From Synaphobranchus kaupii (taxonomy: Eukaryota; Chordata; Actinopteri; Anguilliformes; Synaphobranchidae): a stretch of DNA of 64,000 nt. The position numbers and the translations under genes are program-made. The notes below the pieces were generated by a model. That model worked only from the letters and a program-made list of their open reading frames with translations. It was not told the origin of the DNA and did not search any database. Numbering within the stretch: position 1 is the stretch's first letter; every line of letters starts with the position of its first letter. Below, one piece after another: positions 51,126-63,288 of the stretch. The DNA lies in NCBI GenBank assembly GCA_029718625.1, contig CM056379.1, forward strand, positions 59,175,626 to 59,239,625. Reading direction: 5' to 3'.

Positions 51126-53594
51126 ATCAATAGGCTCCTAATTGGTGACTTTAACATACATGTGGATAAACCAGGTGATCCCCTAGGAACAGCCTTTGCC
51201 TCTATTATTGACTCTGTTGGGTTCAAACAAAATGTCTGTGGACCCACTCATTACCATAGCCATACCCTAGACTTAGTGTTATCCTATGGTATCAATGTTA
51301 TTAATCTTACTATTGCACCCCATAACCCTGTATTATCTGATCATTTCCTTATTACTTTTGAAATCGAGGCAACGACCACTTCTATATCAGAGCCAAGACA
51401 CTATTACAGCCGGTCGTTAAACTCTGACGTCATTCCAAAGTTTATAGATATGCTTCCGGAATCATTCCTTTCAAACAAAGGAAATACCACTGAAGTATCG
51501 CTGGACGAACTGACTAACCAGTTAAGTTTTACTCTCAGAAGCACCCTTGATATGGTTGCCCCTCTAAAAAGAAAGTCTTGTCGGAAAAACCGTACTCCCT
51601 GGTACAATGACACTACCCGTGCCCTGAAACAGTCCACAAGAAAACTAGAGCGAAAATGGCGGTCAGCTAAACTAGAAGTATTTCGTCTTGCATGGAAAGA
51701 TAGCCTCCTCCAGTACAAGCAAGCTCTTGTATCAGCTAGATCTACCTTTTTCTCTAAATTAATTGAACAAAACAAATGTAACCCAAAATTCTTGTTTAGC
51801 ACTGTGGACAACTTGACTAAAAAACCATCATTAGAATTTTCATCCTACCCCAGCGTTTACAGCAGTAATGATTTCATGAATTATTTCAATCAAAAGATTG
51901 AAGCTATTAGAGACCAGATCTCCAAATTGCCTCCTCCTCTAGGCATCACTCCTCCCTTAATCAATGAACAGCCCAAATCCTGGTTAACACAGGAAGATGT
52001 ATCAACAGTGGCACTAAACTGTTTTAAGCCAATTGACATGGAGGAGCTGTCTAAACTGGTTATGTCCTCAAAACCAACTACCTGCCTACTCGACCCAATC
52101 CCTACAAAATTAGTTAAAGAACTTTTCCCCATACTAGGCCAGCATATGTTAAAAATTATTAACACATCCTTAGTAACAGGATATGTACCAGAGCCACTAA
52201 AAATGGCGGTTATTAAGCCATTACTAAAGAAACCAAACCTCGAATCTGACAAACTGGAAAACTATAGACCCATTTCAAATCTTCCATTTCTATCAAAAAT
52301 ATTAGAGAAAGCTGTTGCTAAGCAACTTGGTGCATACCTTAGCTCAAACCATATCCATGAAATGTTCCAGTCAGGATTTAGACCCTACCATAGCACTGAA
52401 ACGGCACTTGTTAAAGTTATTAACGATTTACTATTATCAGCCGACCAAAACTCTGTGTCTGTTCTTGTACTTCTTGACCTAAGTGCAGCTTTTGATACAA
52501 TAGATCACAAAATTCTACTAAACAGACTCCAGGGCTGTGTTGGACTAAATGGTCAAGCTCTTGCATGGTTCAGATCATACTTATACAATAGGAAGCAGTT
52601 TGTTAAAATAAATGAAGTATCATCCAGTTACTCAGTAATGAAATATGGTATTCCACAAGGATCAGTGCTAGGCCCAGTACTCTTTTCATTATATATGCTA
52701 CCCCTTGGTGATATTATTCGGGCACATGGGGTAGATTTTCACTGCTATGCGGACGATACGCAGATATACATTTCCATGAAACCCGGTGAGGCACTACCAC
52801 TTTCTCGGTTAGAGGCTTGTATTGCAGATATTAAAGCCTGGATGCTTTCCAATTTCCTGCTCCTAAACTCAGAAAAGACCGAAATGCTGGTTTTAGGTCC
52901 AAAAAAACAAAGGGAGAAACTGGGTACATCTACTTTAAATTTCGATGGTTGTTTAATTGTTCCAAACTCAGCTGTGAAAGACCTAGGTGTTACTATAGAC
53001 CCAGATCTAACCTTTAGCGCGCACATAAAAAACATATCTAGAGTAGCTTTCTTTCAGTTAAGAAACATAGCTAAAATAAGGCACTTCCTATCAATAGGGG
53101 ACGCAGAGAAACTGATCCATGCTTTTGTTACGTCTAGGCTAGATTACTGTAATGCCCTGCTATCTGGCTGCCCTAAATCCTTGCTAAATAATCTCCAGCT
53201 TGTACAGAATGCAGCCGCTCGCATTTTAACTAGAACTAAGAAATATGAGCATATTACCCCAGTACTAGCATCGCTTCATTGGCTACCAATTAAGTTTAGG
53301 ATAGACTTTAAGATTTTGCTTCTGACCTTTAAAGCCTTAAATGGACTTGCGCCAGTGTATATATGTAATCTGCTTTTACCATATAAGCCAAAAAGATCAC
53401 TCCGTTCCCAAGACGCAGGCTACCTAGTAATCCCAAGAATATCTAAAAACTTGACGGGTGGTAGAGCTTTCTCTTACAGAGCGCCACTACTGTGGAACAC
53501 CCTACCAAAACTTATAAGGGAATCAGACACTGTCTCAATATTTAAGTCTAGATTAAAAACGCACCTCTATGATCAGGCTTATAATGAGCTATAG
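51126..53594 (+). CDS. LINE ORF2: endonuclease tail and reverse transcriptase
   Basis: The frame is open for about 822 codons from the first codon after a stop at 51123. It enters within the endonuclease at '[16 protein letters not shown]' (the GDFN motif near 51144), so no natural start exists. The rest of the endonuclease extends to about 51380. Reverse-transcriptase motifs follow: '[16 protein letters not shown]', '[12 protein letters not shown]', '[16 protein letters not shown]', and the catalytic 'YADDTQIY' (52746 onward). The C-terminal region has '[15 protein letters not shown]' and '[13 protein letters not shown]', as in the L2 group. An intact frame of this length with no stop suggests a young copy. 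Without the 5' half it cannot nick its own target. Confidence 0.85.
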   Translation: MNRLLIGDFNIHVDKPGDPLGTAFASIIDSVGFKQNVCGPTHYHSHTLDLVLSYGINVINLTIAPHNPVLSDHFLITFEIEATTTSISEPRHYYSRSLNSDVIPKFIDMLPESFLSNKGNTTEVSLDELTNQLSFTLRSTLDMVAPLKRKSCRKNRTPWYNDTTRALKQSTRKLERKWRSAKLEVFRLAWKDSLLQYKQALVSARSTFFSKLIEQNKCNPKFLFSTVDNLTKKPSLEFSSYPSVYSSNDFMNYFNQKIEAIRDQISKLPPPLGITPPLINEQPKSWLTQEDVSTVALNCFKPIDMEELSKLVMSSKPTTCLLDPIPTKLVKELFPILGQHMLKIINTSLVTGYVPEPLKMAVIKPLLKKPNLESDKLENYRPISNLPFLSKILEKAVAKQLGAYLSSNHIHEMFQSGFRPYHSTETALVKVINDLLLSADQNSVSVLVLLDLSAAFDTIDHKILLNRLQGCVGLNGQALAWFRSYLYNRKQFVKINEVSSSYSVMKYGIPQGSVLGPVLFSLYMLPLGDIIRAHGVDFHCYADDTQIYISMKPGEALPLSRLEACIADIKAWMLSNFLLLNSEKTEMLVLGPKKQREKLGTSTLNFDGCLIVPNSAVKDLGVTIDPDLTFSAHIKNISRVAFFQLRNIAKIRHFLSIGDAEKLIHAFVTSRLDYCNALLSGCPKSLLNNLQLVQNAAARILTRTKKYEHITPVLASLHWLPIKFRIDFKILLLTFKALNGLAPVYICNLLLPYKPKRSLRSQDAGYLVIPRISKNLTGGRAFSYRAPLLWNTLPKLIRESDTVSIFKSRLKTHLYDQAYNEL

Positions 53595-54350
53595 TCTGGA
53601 GACAGGACCAGAGAAGCATTTAGCCATAGAGTAATGTGGGGTGGCATCCTTTCCTTACTGTCACCTGTCAACAGCTGTGACCCCATCTTCCTGGGCTGGC
53701 TCTTGATAGGTGGGTAGGACTGTTTTCCCTCTCATGACTGCATGGTTCCTCAAACTCTGTCTTCATAGCTATGCAGCCATAGATTACTCCTGGCGGGGGC
53801 ACCTGTCCAACCCTCCCACCCCTTCCCCACCCCCCACCCCTCCAGTTGGTGCTCCTGCTGCTCTATTACACTTCCCCTAACTGTTTTCTCTCTCTCTTTT
53901 TTTCACATTCTGCCGGCGGGGCTTATGCCCCGCATCTCGAGAGTTGCTGTCCGGCTTCCTGTCCGTTGCCGCTTGCCCCTCCCTCCTTACCACCGCTGCC
54001 AGCTGCTCCCGCCGCCATCGGCGCCCGGTTCCCCACCATCACTGCCGCCACATCTGGACTGTCATCTAGCTGCTGCAAATTGTATTATCATGGACATTGG
54101 CTGTTTTGACCATGTTGGTCCTTAAGCCCTAGACCCTGAGCCGACCAGAGGAGGATGGGTTCCCCCATTGAGTCTGGTTCCTTTCAAGGTTTCTTCCTAG
54201 TTACACCAGGGAGTTTTTCCTTGCCACTGTTGCCTTTGGCTTGCTCTTGTGGGGAGTTTAGGCTGGGTTTTGCTGTTTTGCTGTGAAGTGCATTGTGACA
54301 ACTTGTTGTGAAATGCGCTATATAAATAAATATTGATTGATTGATTGATA
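51126..54350 (+). mobile_element. 5'-truncated L2-type LINE
   Basis: It comprises the ORF2 part (51126-53594) and a 3' untranslated region of about 750 bases ending in 'gcgctatataaataaatatt' and an ATTG-repeat tail. The last 250 bases ('caaggtttcttcctagtta', 'gggagtttttccttgccact') are the conserved 3' tail of fish L2-family LINEs. The 5' end is cut inside the endonuclease domain, as is usual for incomplete reverse transcription. Confidence 0.85.
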
Positions 54351-55029
54351 ATTACCCTAAGCTTTTAAAAATGCCGCTTAGCCTACTGACAGCATGTAGA
54401 CTATGATTCATCGTAAAAATAAATAAATCGTTCAAACTTTAACTTAAAGAAACTTCAAAAAGGTAAAACATAGGTGTCAACCTCTGGGGAGAGCTGCCCT
54501 TATTTTCACGCCTGCAAAACTTTATAAATTCACCAAAAACTGTATAGAACATTATCTATTAAAATCACTAGCCACCACAGTTATTTGTCTGATTCAAGTT
54601 TATTCAATGTATTCCTGTATTTAGCTTTTCACATAATAATGAGTGTGTAACAAATTCAGCAAGGTGCTCATTTTAAAATGGTTAAACAGTTACTGAGACG
54701 CCCCACCTTGGACCCCACACACTCACAGGGACTGCTCACACTATTGCTCCATTCATTGCTTTGAGGGAGAAAGAAAATGTGATTGCATTAAATTAATTAT
54801 GTTGGAAAACGTTAAAAAAAATAAATAAATGTGTTAGACTAGATTTCCCGTATCATAACCTTTTACGCTTGTATACCTTCGAAAAGGTGGAAAAAACGTA
54901 TTTTATATTGACAAACTTGACATCTATGACAAAATAAAATCAAATTAATGGAAAACTTTAGCTGGCTAACATTAGCGATACACATACACTGAATTGGCTT
55001 TGTTTACGTTTATTTCCTGGTCACGTCAG
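54351..55029. other. Non-coding stretch
   Basis: AT-rich. No feature recognised. Confidence 0.45.
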
Positions 55030-56150
55030 TGTTAGGATCCTGTAATTTGTCTGTCTGTTTATTCTTTATTATTATTTTTCCTGATTTCTTTTCCCTCGCG
55101 ATTGTCAATCCGCGTTCCATGTTTTCTGAGATTCCACTCCCTGTCTTTGTCATTGCACTATTCGGGTGATTTTGGGAACATTCGGGTTTCCTCTGTATTT
55201 TGTATCTCGTTTTCTTCCTTATGGCTTTATTTATATTTGTATATAATACTAATGTACTAATCATACTAACTGTTAGATTAGATTTAATACTAACCTGCTA
55301 ATAAACTAACGTGTATATAATGCTAACCTACTAACATTAGGATTTTAGACTTTGTTACTAACATTACTAATTACTAATTCATCTTGAGTTTCTACCTGCA
55401 GCTGTCATTTCCCTCCTCGTTATCCTATCCCTGTATCTATCTGATTTCGCATTCACTGCACGTGTGTCCACTTTCGTGTAGCTCCCCTCTGAGCTGTGCA
55501 CTTGTTTACCTGCTAACCCCAGGCCGTTTGTTATCATTGTGTCTATGTGTATTCCAGTCCGTGTCTTACGTTTCCCCCGTCATTGTATTATTAGTCCTTG
55601 TTAACCCTCATTGTTCTCACCTGTGTACTCTCCCATTTCCCCTCCTCTTCACACCTGGTTCCTTTTGTGTAATCTTCTCCCTGTGTATTTATACCTTGTT
55701 ATTTCAGTGTCTTCGCAAGTTCCTTGTACCAAATATTTTGCGACTGTGTTTCTTTCTGTTCCTCCGAGTATCTGCCGAGTTGTTTGTTTATTTCTTAGTA
55801 TCTGTTTTCTAGTTTTTGTTTCCCTAGTTTTTTGCCTGTTGTTGTTTTGTTTTGTATCCAGTCTGTTTTGTTTTCTTTGTGTTCCTCCTACGACTCCCCT
55901 GTTTGGACCCCTGCCTGTGTTCTTGCAACCCTGTTTTTGGATTCCGCTTTTGTACCTTTGCTGTGCCTTCCCGGTTACGACCCCTGCCTGTTCCTTGACC
56001 ATTCTTTGGACTGTATTTTGTTTAGTTGCCTGTCCCCCTGGTTTTTCTACCCTGCCTGTCTTACCACGGATTGCTGCCTTGCCCTCATTAAACTTCGGTT
56101 TTTTGTACTTCTGCCTGCATTTGGGTCCTTCCCCCCACCAGCTCCTAACA
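55030..56150 (+). repeat. LTR, copy C (1121 bp), 5' LTR of a partial element
   Basis: It begins TGTTAGGATCCTG and ends CTCCTAACA. The same family occurs reversed at 59090-60173. A gag-like coding region follows directly, so this is a 5' LTR in plus orientation. No partner LTR in direct orientation is present, and the flanks do not form a duplication. Open frames inside (55384-56161) are not genes. Confidence 0.75.
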
Positions 56151-56576
56151 GAAGGTACTAGCCAGCTAGGACCCAGCGGGCGGTCGCAGGTCATGGCGAC
56201 TCAGGATTTTTTTTTTTAGACCCTTTTGACAACACCTCCTATGAGGAATATGGGTATCTGGGGGCAGAATCCTGAGTTCGCCCGTCGGCATGCCGACCAC
56301 CACCCATCACCCCTGACCCTTTATCAGCCCACCTCTCACTCCGTTGGGCTCGGGGTCTTAACCCTCCAGCCGGCCAGCCCTGAGCCCACTACCCCTTCAA
56401 CCACCCAACCCCAACCGTCACCCTTCGACGGGACCCGCCTGGTCCTGTGTCCGGGTAACTATGGGCCCAGGAGGAAACGAGGGGGTTCTGGTTCCCGGCT
56501 CCGTCGACGGACTCAGCTACCCGTTGACGGAGGATCCATTTTCCACCCGTCCATGTTTGCCAACGTCCCGGCCTGC

Positions 56577-56733
56577 TCCAGCCCCCCTGTCCCGTCCCGC
56601 TCCAGCCCCCCTGTCCCGTCCCGCTCCAGCCCTCCTGTCCCACCACATTCCAGCCCTCCTGTCCCTCCACGTTCCAGCCCTCCTGTCCCGCCACGCTCCA
56701 GCCCTCCTGTCTGGTCCCCTTCCAGCTCTCCTG
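56577..56733. repeat. 24-bp minisatellite encoding SSPPVPPR-type repeats
   Basis: Units of 'tccagccctcctgtccc' plus variable bases, about 6.5 copies, 24 bases each (eight codons). Confidence 0.8.
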
Positions 56734-56735
56734 TT

Positions 56736-57172
56736 CAGCTGCAGAGTCAGCTATCCGTCTGTCCAGCTGCAGAGCCAGCTATCCGCCTGTCCTGAGCTGC
56801 AGAGCCAGCTATCCGCCTGTCCTGAGCTGCAGAGCCAGCTATCCGCCTGTCCTGAGCTGCAGAGCCAGCTATCTGCCTGTCCTGAGCTGCAGAGCCAGCT
56901 ATCCGCCTGTCCTGAGCTGCAGAGACAGCTATCCGCCTGTCCTGAGCTGCAGAGCCAGCTATCCGCCTGTCCTGAGCTGCAGAGCCAGCTATCCGCCTGT
57001 CCTGAGCTGCAGAGCCAGCTATCCGCCTGTCCTGAGCTGCAGAGCCAGCTATCCGCCTGTCCTGAGCTGCAGAGCCAGCTATCCGCCTGTCCTGAGCTGC
57101 AGAGCCAGCTATCCGCCTGTCCTGAGCTGCAGAGCCAGCTATCTGCCTGTCCTGAGCTGCAGAGCCAGCTGC
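56736..57172. repeat. 30-bp minisatellite, about 14 units
   Basis: The unit is 'cctgagctgcagagccagct' followed by 'atccgcctgt' (30 bases, ten codons), highly homogeneous. In one frame it encodes repeated ELQSQLSACP. The first two units lack two bases, which changes the frame at the array entrance. Confidence 0.9.
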
Positions 57173-57207
57173 CGCCTCCTGTCCCTGGGCCACCTAGCCT
57201 ACAGCCG

Positions 57208-57415
57208 CTAATTCGCCGCCGGCCTCCAGGGCGATGCAGCCGTCGCCGCCGGCCTCCAGGGCGATGCAGCCGTCGCCGCCGGCCTCCAGGACGATGCAGC
57301 CGTCGCCGCCGGCTTCCAGGGCGATGCAGCCGTCGTCGCCGGCCTCCAGGGCGATGCAGCCGTCGCCGCCGGCCTCCAGGGCGATGCAGATGTCGCCACC
57401 AGCCTCCGGAGCGGT
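57208..57415. repeat. 30-bp minisatellite, about 7 units
   Basis: The unit is 'ccggcctccagggcgatgca' plus 'gccgtcgccg' (30 bases), unrelated in sequence to the previous array. Confidence 0.9.
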
Positions 57416-57820
57416 CCTGCCTGAGCTGCCGCCCTCCTGAGCAGTCCTGCCTGCGCCGCCGCGGGGGACAGATGAAATTAATATTAACCGGTACCAAAAT
57501 GATGGAAAGAGAAAAGTGTGGCATCTGCTCATGATCCAAAAGCACCTCCCTCATCTTTGAAACATGGCAGAGATGGTGTTATGGCTTGTGCATGTATGGC
57601 TGCCATTGGAACTGGCTCACCTGTCTTTATTGATGATGTTACTGAAGCAGAAGGCTGAATTCTGAAGTGTATAGAAACTGCTCAGATCCAACCCAATGCC
57701 TCAAAAGTGATTGGGCGGCACACCTTGCAGCAGGACAATGATTCCAAAACACTACAAAGGAGTTTTTCAGGGCCAAAAAGTGGCTTGTCTGGCTCAATCA
57801 CCCAACCTGAATCCAATTGA

Positions 57821-58980
57821 CCTATCACTAAGTCCCGCCCCTCTTGGTTAGTGTTCCAAACTCAGACAAACAATTGATTTCAAGTCAGAACTTTACAGTG
57901 TAAACAATGGCCACGGTGGCTCTTTCTGAGATACTCGGAAAAACAAGTGAGAGCGATTTCCTCAAAGCAGACAGAAATGTTTGAAATATGGAATTGAGCG
58001 GTACGTGCAAGAAGTAAAAGTGTGTAGAAATTAAAACGTGATTAGAATCGAAGTCAATTAAAATCTACTGCTGGAGAAACTGCACCAGCTGATTACCATC
58101 AAGGAGCAGTGTTTTTCCTGCACTGCAGGTAAGATTAGGCTAATAAACTCACCTAGTTATCATTAACATTATGAATATAAACCCCCCAAAGCCAGTGACT
58201 GGAAACTGTCATGTTAAGATGCCAGTATGAGTTAGGCTACTGAATAGCTAGCTAGCTAGGTAACGTCAGGGTGACCATATTTTCGATTTCAAAAAGGGGG
58301 ATGGGTAGACAGGCATTATGAACATAAGAAAGGCTACCCGTTTGTTTATATATGGTTTATAGAACAAGCAAAACTTAACTGGACATTTTTAGGGATTTAG
58401 AAATCCCATCTGGACGGATATTTTCCTCAAAAAGAGGACGTCTGCTCAGCCGAGCTAACGTAGCTAACGATAACTCCAGCTATATAATGTTAAATAACTT
58501 AATGTTACTTCAGGTTAGCTGTTGTTCAGATCACATCAGATATGGTGGTAATGATAGCTGGCTTTACTAGCTCCAAGACCGGTATTAATGTTACAGCAGT
58601 GCGGTCTCAATAACTGAAGCGCAAACGGTAATATTACTTTGTGAGCAGCACTGGGACATTTACATAAGTTAGCTAATGTTAAGTAAGCACAAATGCATTT
58701 GTCGCTGGTTTTGGGTTTCTGAAAAGGGAAAAAAATTTCTCCTCCCTCCAATCTTTCAGGGTACCCGGTGTAGGTATTACAGGTTCCCCAATCAAATCTT
58801 TTCACCATCCTGTCTGACTCAATTTATGTTTTTTTTAATGATTTTCAGTGAGCTACTGCAATCTTTCCATTGGTTTCAGTGCACCTTGACCGAACCGCTT
58901 GACCAAGGTCAGAACGCATAGTAACGGTTGCTAAAGTATGATTGGACAATTTCTGGTTTGGGGAGGAGCCTAGCGATAGG
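57821..58980. mobile_element. TIR transposon inserted in the Tc1 copy
   Basis: It begins CCTATCACTAAG and ends CTAGCGATAGG, an imperfect inverted pair. Flanks CCAATTGA (57813-57820) and TCAGTTGA (58981-58988) form an 8-bp duplication with two transitions. It has no transposase; the superfamily is undetermined. A 'gggtgaccatattttcga' sequence at about 58269 and 'aaaaagaggacgtctg' at about 58427 suggest yet another relic inside it. Confidence 0.6.
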
Positions 58981-59089
58981 TCAGTTGAACATGCCTTTCA
59001 CTTGGCACTTTCACTCCCCTGAAATAAACAGGAACTGAAGATGACTGCAGTAAAGGCCTGGCAGAGCATCACCGGGGAAGATAACCAGC

Positions 59090-60173
59090 TGTTAGGTGTT
59101 GGTGGGGGAAGGACCCAAACGCAGACAGGAGTTCGCAAAAACCGAAGTTTAATAAAGGGCAAGGCAGCAATCCGTGGTAAACAGGCAGGGTCAAAAACCG
59201 GGGAGACAGGGCAACGGTACAACGCACAGTCCAAAGAGTGGTCAAGGAACAGGCAGGGGTCAAACCGGGAAGGCACAACAAAGGTACAAAAGCAGGATCC
59301 AAAACCAGGGTCGCGAGAACACAGGCAGGGGTCAAAACTGGGGAGGCGTAAGAGGAACAAAAAGAGAACAAAACAGACTGGATACAAAACAAAACAACAA
59401 CAGGCAAAGAACTAGGGAAACAAAAACTAGAAAACAGATATACAGAAATAAACAAACAGCTCGGGCAGAATCTCGGAAAAAACAGGCAACACAGAAGCAA
59501 AATATTTAGTACAAGGAACTATGTACAAGGACATAATGGGAATCAGGTGTGTAGAAGCAGGGAGGGGAGATTGCTCACAGGTGAGAACAGTGAGGGTTAA
59601 CAGGGACCAATAAAACAATGACGGGAAACGTAAGACACGGACTGGAATACACATAGACACAATGATAACAAACGGCCTGGAGTTAGCAGGTAAACAAGTG
59701 CACAGCTCAGAGGGGAGGACAACGAAAGTGGACACATGTGCAGAGAATGCGAAATCACAGATGGATACAGGGATAGGATAACGAGGAGGGAAATGACAGC
59801 TGCAGATAGAAACTCAAGATGAATTAGTAATTAGTAATGTTAGTAGTGAACTCTAGAACCCTAATGTTAGTAGGTTAGCTGGTTAGTTTTATATACATGT
59901 TAGTTTGTTAGTATTAAATCTAATCTAACAGTTAGTATGATTAGTACATTAGTATTATACACAAATATAAATAAAGCCAGAAGGAAGAAAACGAGATATA
60001 CGAAATACAGAGGAAACCCGAATGTTCCCAAAATCACCCGAATAGTGCAATGACAAAGACAGGGAGTGGAATCTCAGAAAACATGGAATGCGGACTGACA
60101 ATCGCGAGGGAAAAGAAATCAGGAAAATAATAACAAATAAAGAACAAACAGACAGAATAACAGGATCCTAACA
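59090..60173 (-). mobile_element. Solo LTR, copy D (1084 bp), with CCAGC target duplication
   Basis: It runs TGTTAGGTG...ATCCTAACA on the plus strand. CCAGC at 59085-59089 and 60174-60178 is the 5-bp duplication. Compared with copy C (55030-56150) it is the same LTR in reverse orientation. It interrupts a Tc1 element at a point where Tc1 sequence is continuous across the site. Confidence 0.85.
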
Positions 60174-60357
60174 CCAGCAGATTGTGATGTCTAAGAGTAG
60201 CAGATTTCAGGCAGTGAATGCAAACGATTTGCAACCAAGTACTAAATATGATTACTTTATTTAAGATTATGCTAATTTGTCCAATTACTTTTGGTAACCT
60301 AAAATGGGGAGGCTAGTATAAAAATGGCCTTAATTCCTACATGGATCACTGGATATC

Positions 60358-60985
60358 GTCCATCCATCCATACATTTTCTAACCGCTTAATCCATGTCAG
60401 GGTAGCAGTTACAACAGGGCAAGCAGAGTAGCCCAGACATCCCTTTCCCCAGCAACTCCAACTCATCCCGGGGAATCCCCAGGCAATCCCAGGCCAGCTG
60501 GGAGATATAATCCCTACAGCATATCCTGGACCTGCCCTGGGGTATCCTCCCAGCTGGACATGCCTGGTACACCTCCGTAGGGAGTTGCCCAGGAGACATC
60601 CTTACCAGATGTCCGAACCACATCAATTAGTTCCTCTCAATGCAGAGGAGCAGTGGCTCTACTCCGCGGTCCTCCTGTATGGCTGAACTTCTCACCCTAT
60701 CAACGAGACTATGCCCCACCACCCTACAGAGAAACCCCATTTTGGCCGCTTGTATTCGCGATCTCACTCTTTGGTCACTACCCACAGCTCGTGACTATAG
60801 GTGCAGCAGCTGCAACCTTTTTGCCTCAGATACCTGTCTACTGAATCAGAAGCCCTCTGCACAACCAGGTCCGAAAGACCATTTTCGTCAGCTTGATGGA
60901 CTCCAGCAGTGAGGGAGCCTATCAATGAGTTCTTGGGTTGCCACCAGGTCAGGCACTGACTACAGCCCCTAGCAGCTGATTCCAT
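60358..60985 (-). pseudogene. LINE ORF2 C-terminal remnant
   Basis: On the minus strand 60626-60387 reads 'WFGHLVRM', 'DYISQLAWDCLGIPRDELE' and similar, matching the 'WFGHV.R...DYI..LAWERLGvP..EL' ending of RTE/Rex-type fish LINE proteins. Upstream sequence to about 60985 resembles the same protein. It is degenerate. Confidence 0.6.
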
Positions 60986-61255
60986 GTCCCTAACCTCCTC
61001 CGAGACACAGGTGAAGCACTTTCAGAGGTGAGAGTTAAAATCATTCCGGATCGTTTGCCTTGGCGAGAGGATGGAAGCTGACCGCTAGCTAATTTATCAG
61101 ACGTAAGGGAAAATAGTTCAGTCTGGGCTCTATGTTCTTGTAGTATAATTGTTTGTATGGTGTTGTGGCTAACCAAGCTTCCTCTCTTGGGGACGAAGTA
61201 AGCTTATCAATCTATCAATCAAGATGAGATATTGTTGCGTGGATATTTGCCTTAA

Positions 61256-63284
61256 CCTCTTGCTGCCAAACGCCCCCTAGCGGTAACGCGGGCGTTACGG
61301 AAGTTAATCAATTATTATATATTATTAAATTAATGAAATGTATAAACTGCTCACCTCAATATTATAACTTCGTAAATAACGTTGGAAACTCTGACCTAAT
61401 TCCCAAACATGTATTGCAGCTTGATGTCACACCATAAACCATGTGCTGGTTAACTGTTATGCTTAATTGTATTTCACAAAACTTAGGTTTGAAAAATCAT
61501 TATACCTTTAGGCTTCAAGAAAAAATACTTTAAAACTTTCATACAGCTGTACATGATTTTTTTCCAATTTTAAACCAACTTGTGCTTTTCTGCACTTCAT
61601 CACGAGTAGTTCAGCTGTGTTCAGTTTGACGTTGTGAAACTCCAGTTCCTGAAGTACCAATCCCGTGGCTTAGTATATTTTAACCAAAGGGGTTTTGTAC
61701 TTGATTGCAGAGATTTATGCAAAACCGTCGTCAATTGGGTGTATTTCTTTGACTGATAGCACAATAGGCCTATCTGAAGTGGGAAAAACTTGCATCGACC
61801 TGCCTGCACTGCGAGTATTATTTGCTTTCCATTGGGTTTTAAAACTGTCTGTCATATATTCCAGCCAATAGCCAAGACTCTTATCTTTCAGACAAGCCCT
61901 CATTCAACACAAAGCCTTCGGAAGTCACATAGATACAGCTCCACGTAAGAGGAGGAGGCAACCAGGCGTAATTATCAAACCAAGATGGTGCAATGTTTTT
62001 ACCTTGTAGCGTAGCTAGCTAATTCCCGGTTAGCAAAGCACAATTCATTAAGTAACTGCTGCTGTTCATTTTTTTACTTTACAGTCTCTTTCATACAGTT
62101 TTTGGTTAGTTATGTCTAGGCTATTCAGGAGTTTCTCCATGCAGTAGGTCCTAGCCCAAATATTTTTTTGCAATCTTGTTTCAGTGACACTGAGTGGTGT
62201 AAGGTAACAGATTTATTTTTGCCGGTATACCAGTGCGAATTCACTGTTATGTATAAAACGAATCCCTCTGAATTAAATGAATATAGCTAACATTACTATA
62301 TTGTAACAATGGCAAGCTAGCCAGCAAAATTACACATAGCAGCTAGCTATCTATTTGTGTCTGAGACAAGCTGTTCCGAGTTTATTTTGAATTAAATGGT
62401 GTCTGAAGGGTTTGTTTTGTTCCACATGAGTAAATTGTTCTGTATCCAGTACAGCAGGCTGTGCAGGTAAACGTATGAGCAATTTGTGCATGACGTAACA
62501 TGAGGGAGAGATAACATGATAACATGAGGATGAGTTTGTTGTTGTTGATTATTATGCAGGGCTTTATTTTATCTAGGAAACTGGTGGACATTTTATTTTA
62601 TATCCTGTTTGCATATACCTGGACTCATTTCTGGCTAATGGGGCTCTGGTGGAATACATGATTCACTGTGCAGCTACATGGGTTTGGAGAGCTTTTTGGG
62701 GACCACGGGTAGGCTAGTTAGTTGTGTAATATGAAACACACCAAAAACACATCTAAAAATGAACTTTTATTGCCAATATTGGCAAATTATCAAATGTTAT
62801 TGTAAAACTTAAAAAATAAATCATATTGAGACTTTTCTGGAACCTTGCTATTTTGCACAATTTGGCACATTCTGTGCCAACTTAGGTAACCGAAATGGTT
62901 CACCTGAAAAAAACTGTAGAATTTGAATGGTTTGATATATTGACATCATATTTTTAGCAGAGATAGGCAGCATATTGCTGAATCACAAAGAGGAGTTTTT
63001 TCCTCCATTGCTCTTGTAGCTCATCAGGTAAAAAATCTGAAAGTTGTATGTAGGTACCCGTTTTTTAGTTTTTTCATAATTTCTGTACATAAATTGTTGT
63101 AATTAAGTAGGAAAAAGTGTATGTATATGAATTCTGCCTGCTTAATCATAATAGTGCAGTTCTCTGTTTTAATAAAAGCTATGAACCATATTTGTAGCCT
63201 TTACAGTTTTTGAGATAAACAGCTTTGTTGGTCACTAGTGAAAACAGGCGAAAATTGGTATATTTTGCCCTTGGTAGGAAGAGG
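61256..63284 (+). mobile_element. piggyBac-like element, copy B (about 2.0 kb)
   Basis: It is flanked by TTAA at 61252-61255 and 63285-63288. The inverted ends CCTCTTGCTGCC / CCTCTTCCTACC and long internal matches tie it to copy A at 33755-36749. It is about 1 kb shorter, lacking parts of the middle. It has no intact transposase. The two copies are in the same orientation. Confidence 0.8.
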
Positions 63285-63288
63285 TTAA

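Larger units (their letters stand above)
56151..57468 (+). pseudogene. Gag-like region with three minisatellites
   Basis: After the LTR an ATG at 56194 opens a short frame, broken by a poly-T run at 56209-56218. The frame at 56226-56795 continues with a Pro/Ser-rich protein ('SPEPTTPSTTQPQPSPFDG', then 'SSPPVP' repeats), like the leading gag region of fish LTR elements. Three tandem arrays follow (24, 30 and 30 bp). The region ends abruptly at about 57468, where Tc1 sequence begins. No protease, RT or integrase is present, so the element is truncated. Confidence 0.5.
57470..60335 (+). mobile_element. Tc1-like element 3' half, interrupted by two insertions
   Basis: Tc1 transposase C-terminal sequence runs from 57470 to 57820 (including 'cagcaggacaatgattcc', around the second catalytic Asp), resumes at 58981-59089 ('cctggcagagcatcaccgg'), and ends at 60174-60335 ('gtccaattacttttggtaac'). 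The gaps are a TIR element (57821-58980) and an LTR (59090-60173). The coding frame has many lesions. The 5' half is missing where the LTR element 55030-57468 abuts. Confidence 0.75.

Noticed and set aside
55384..56219. Frames of 142 and 202 codons, and a 181-codon frame on the minus strand
   Set aside because: They lie almost wholly within LTR copy C and encode low-complexity Leu/Cys/Phe-rich translations of pyrimidine-rich DNA.
56747..57554. Minus-strand frames of 148, 267 and 112 codons over the minisatellites
   Set aside because: Repeat units that are multiples of three and lack stop codons keep several frames open on both strands. The plus strand carries the element's gag-like sequence.
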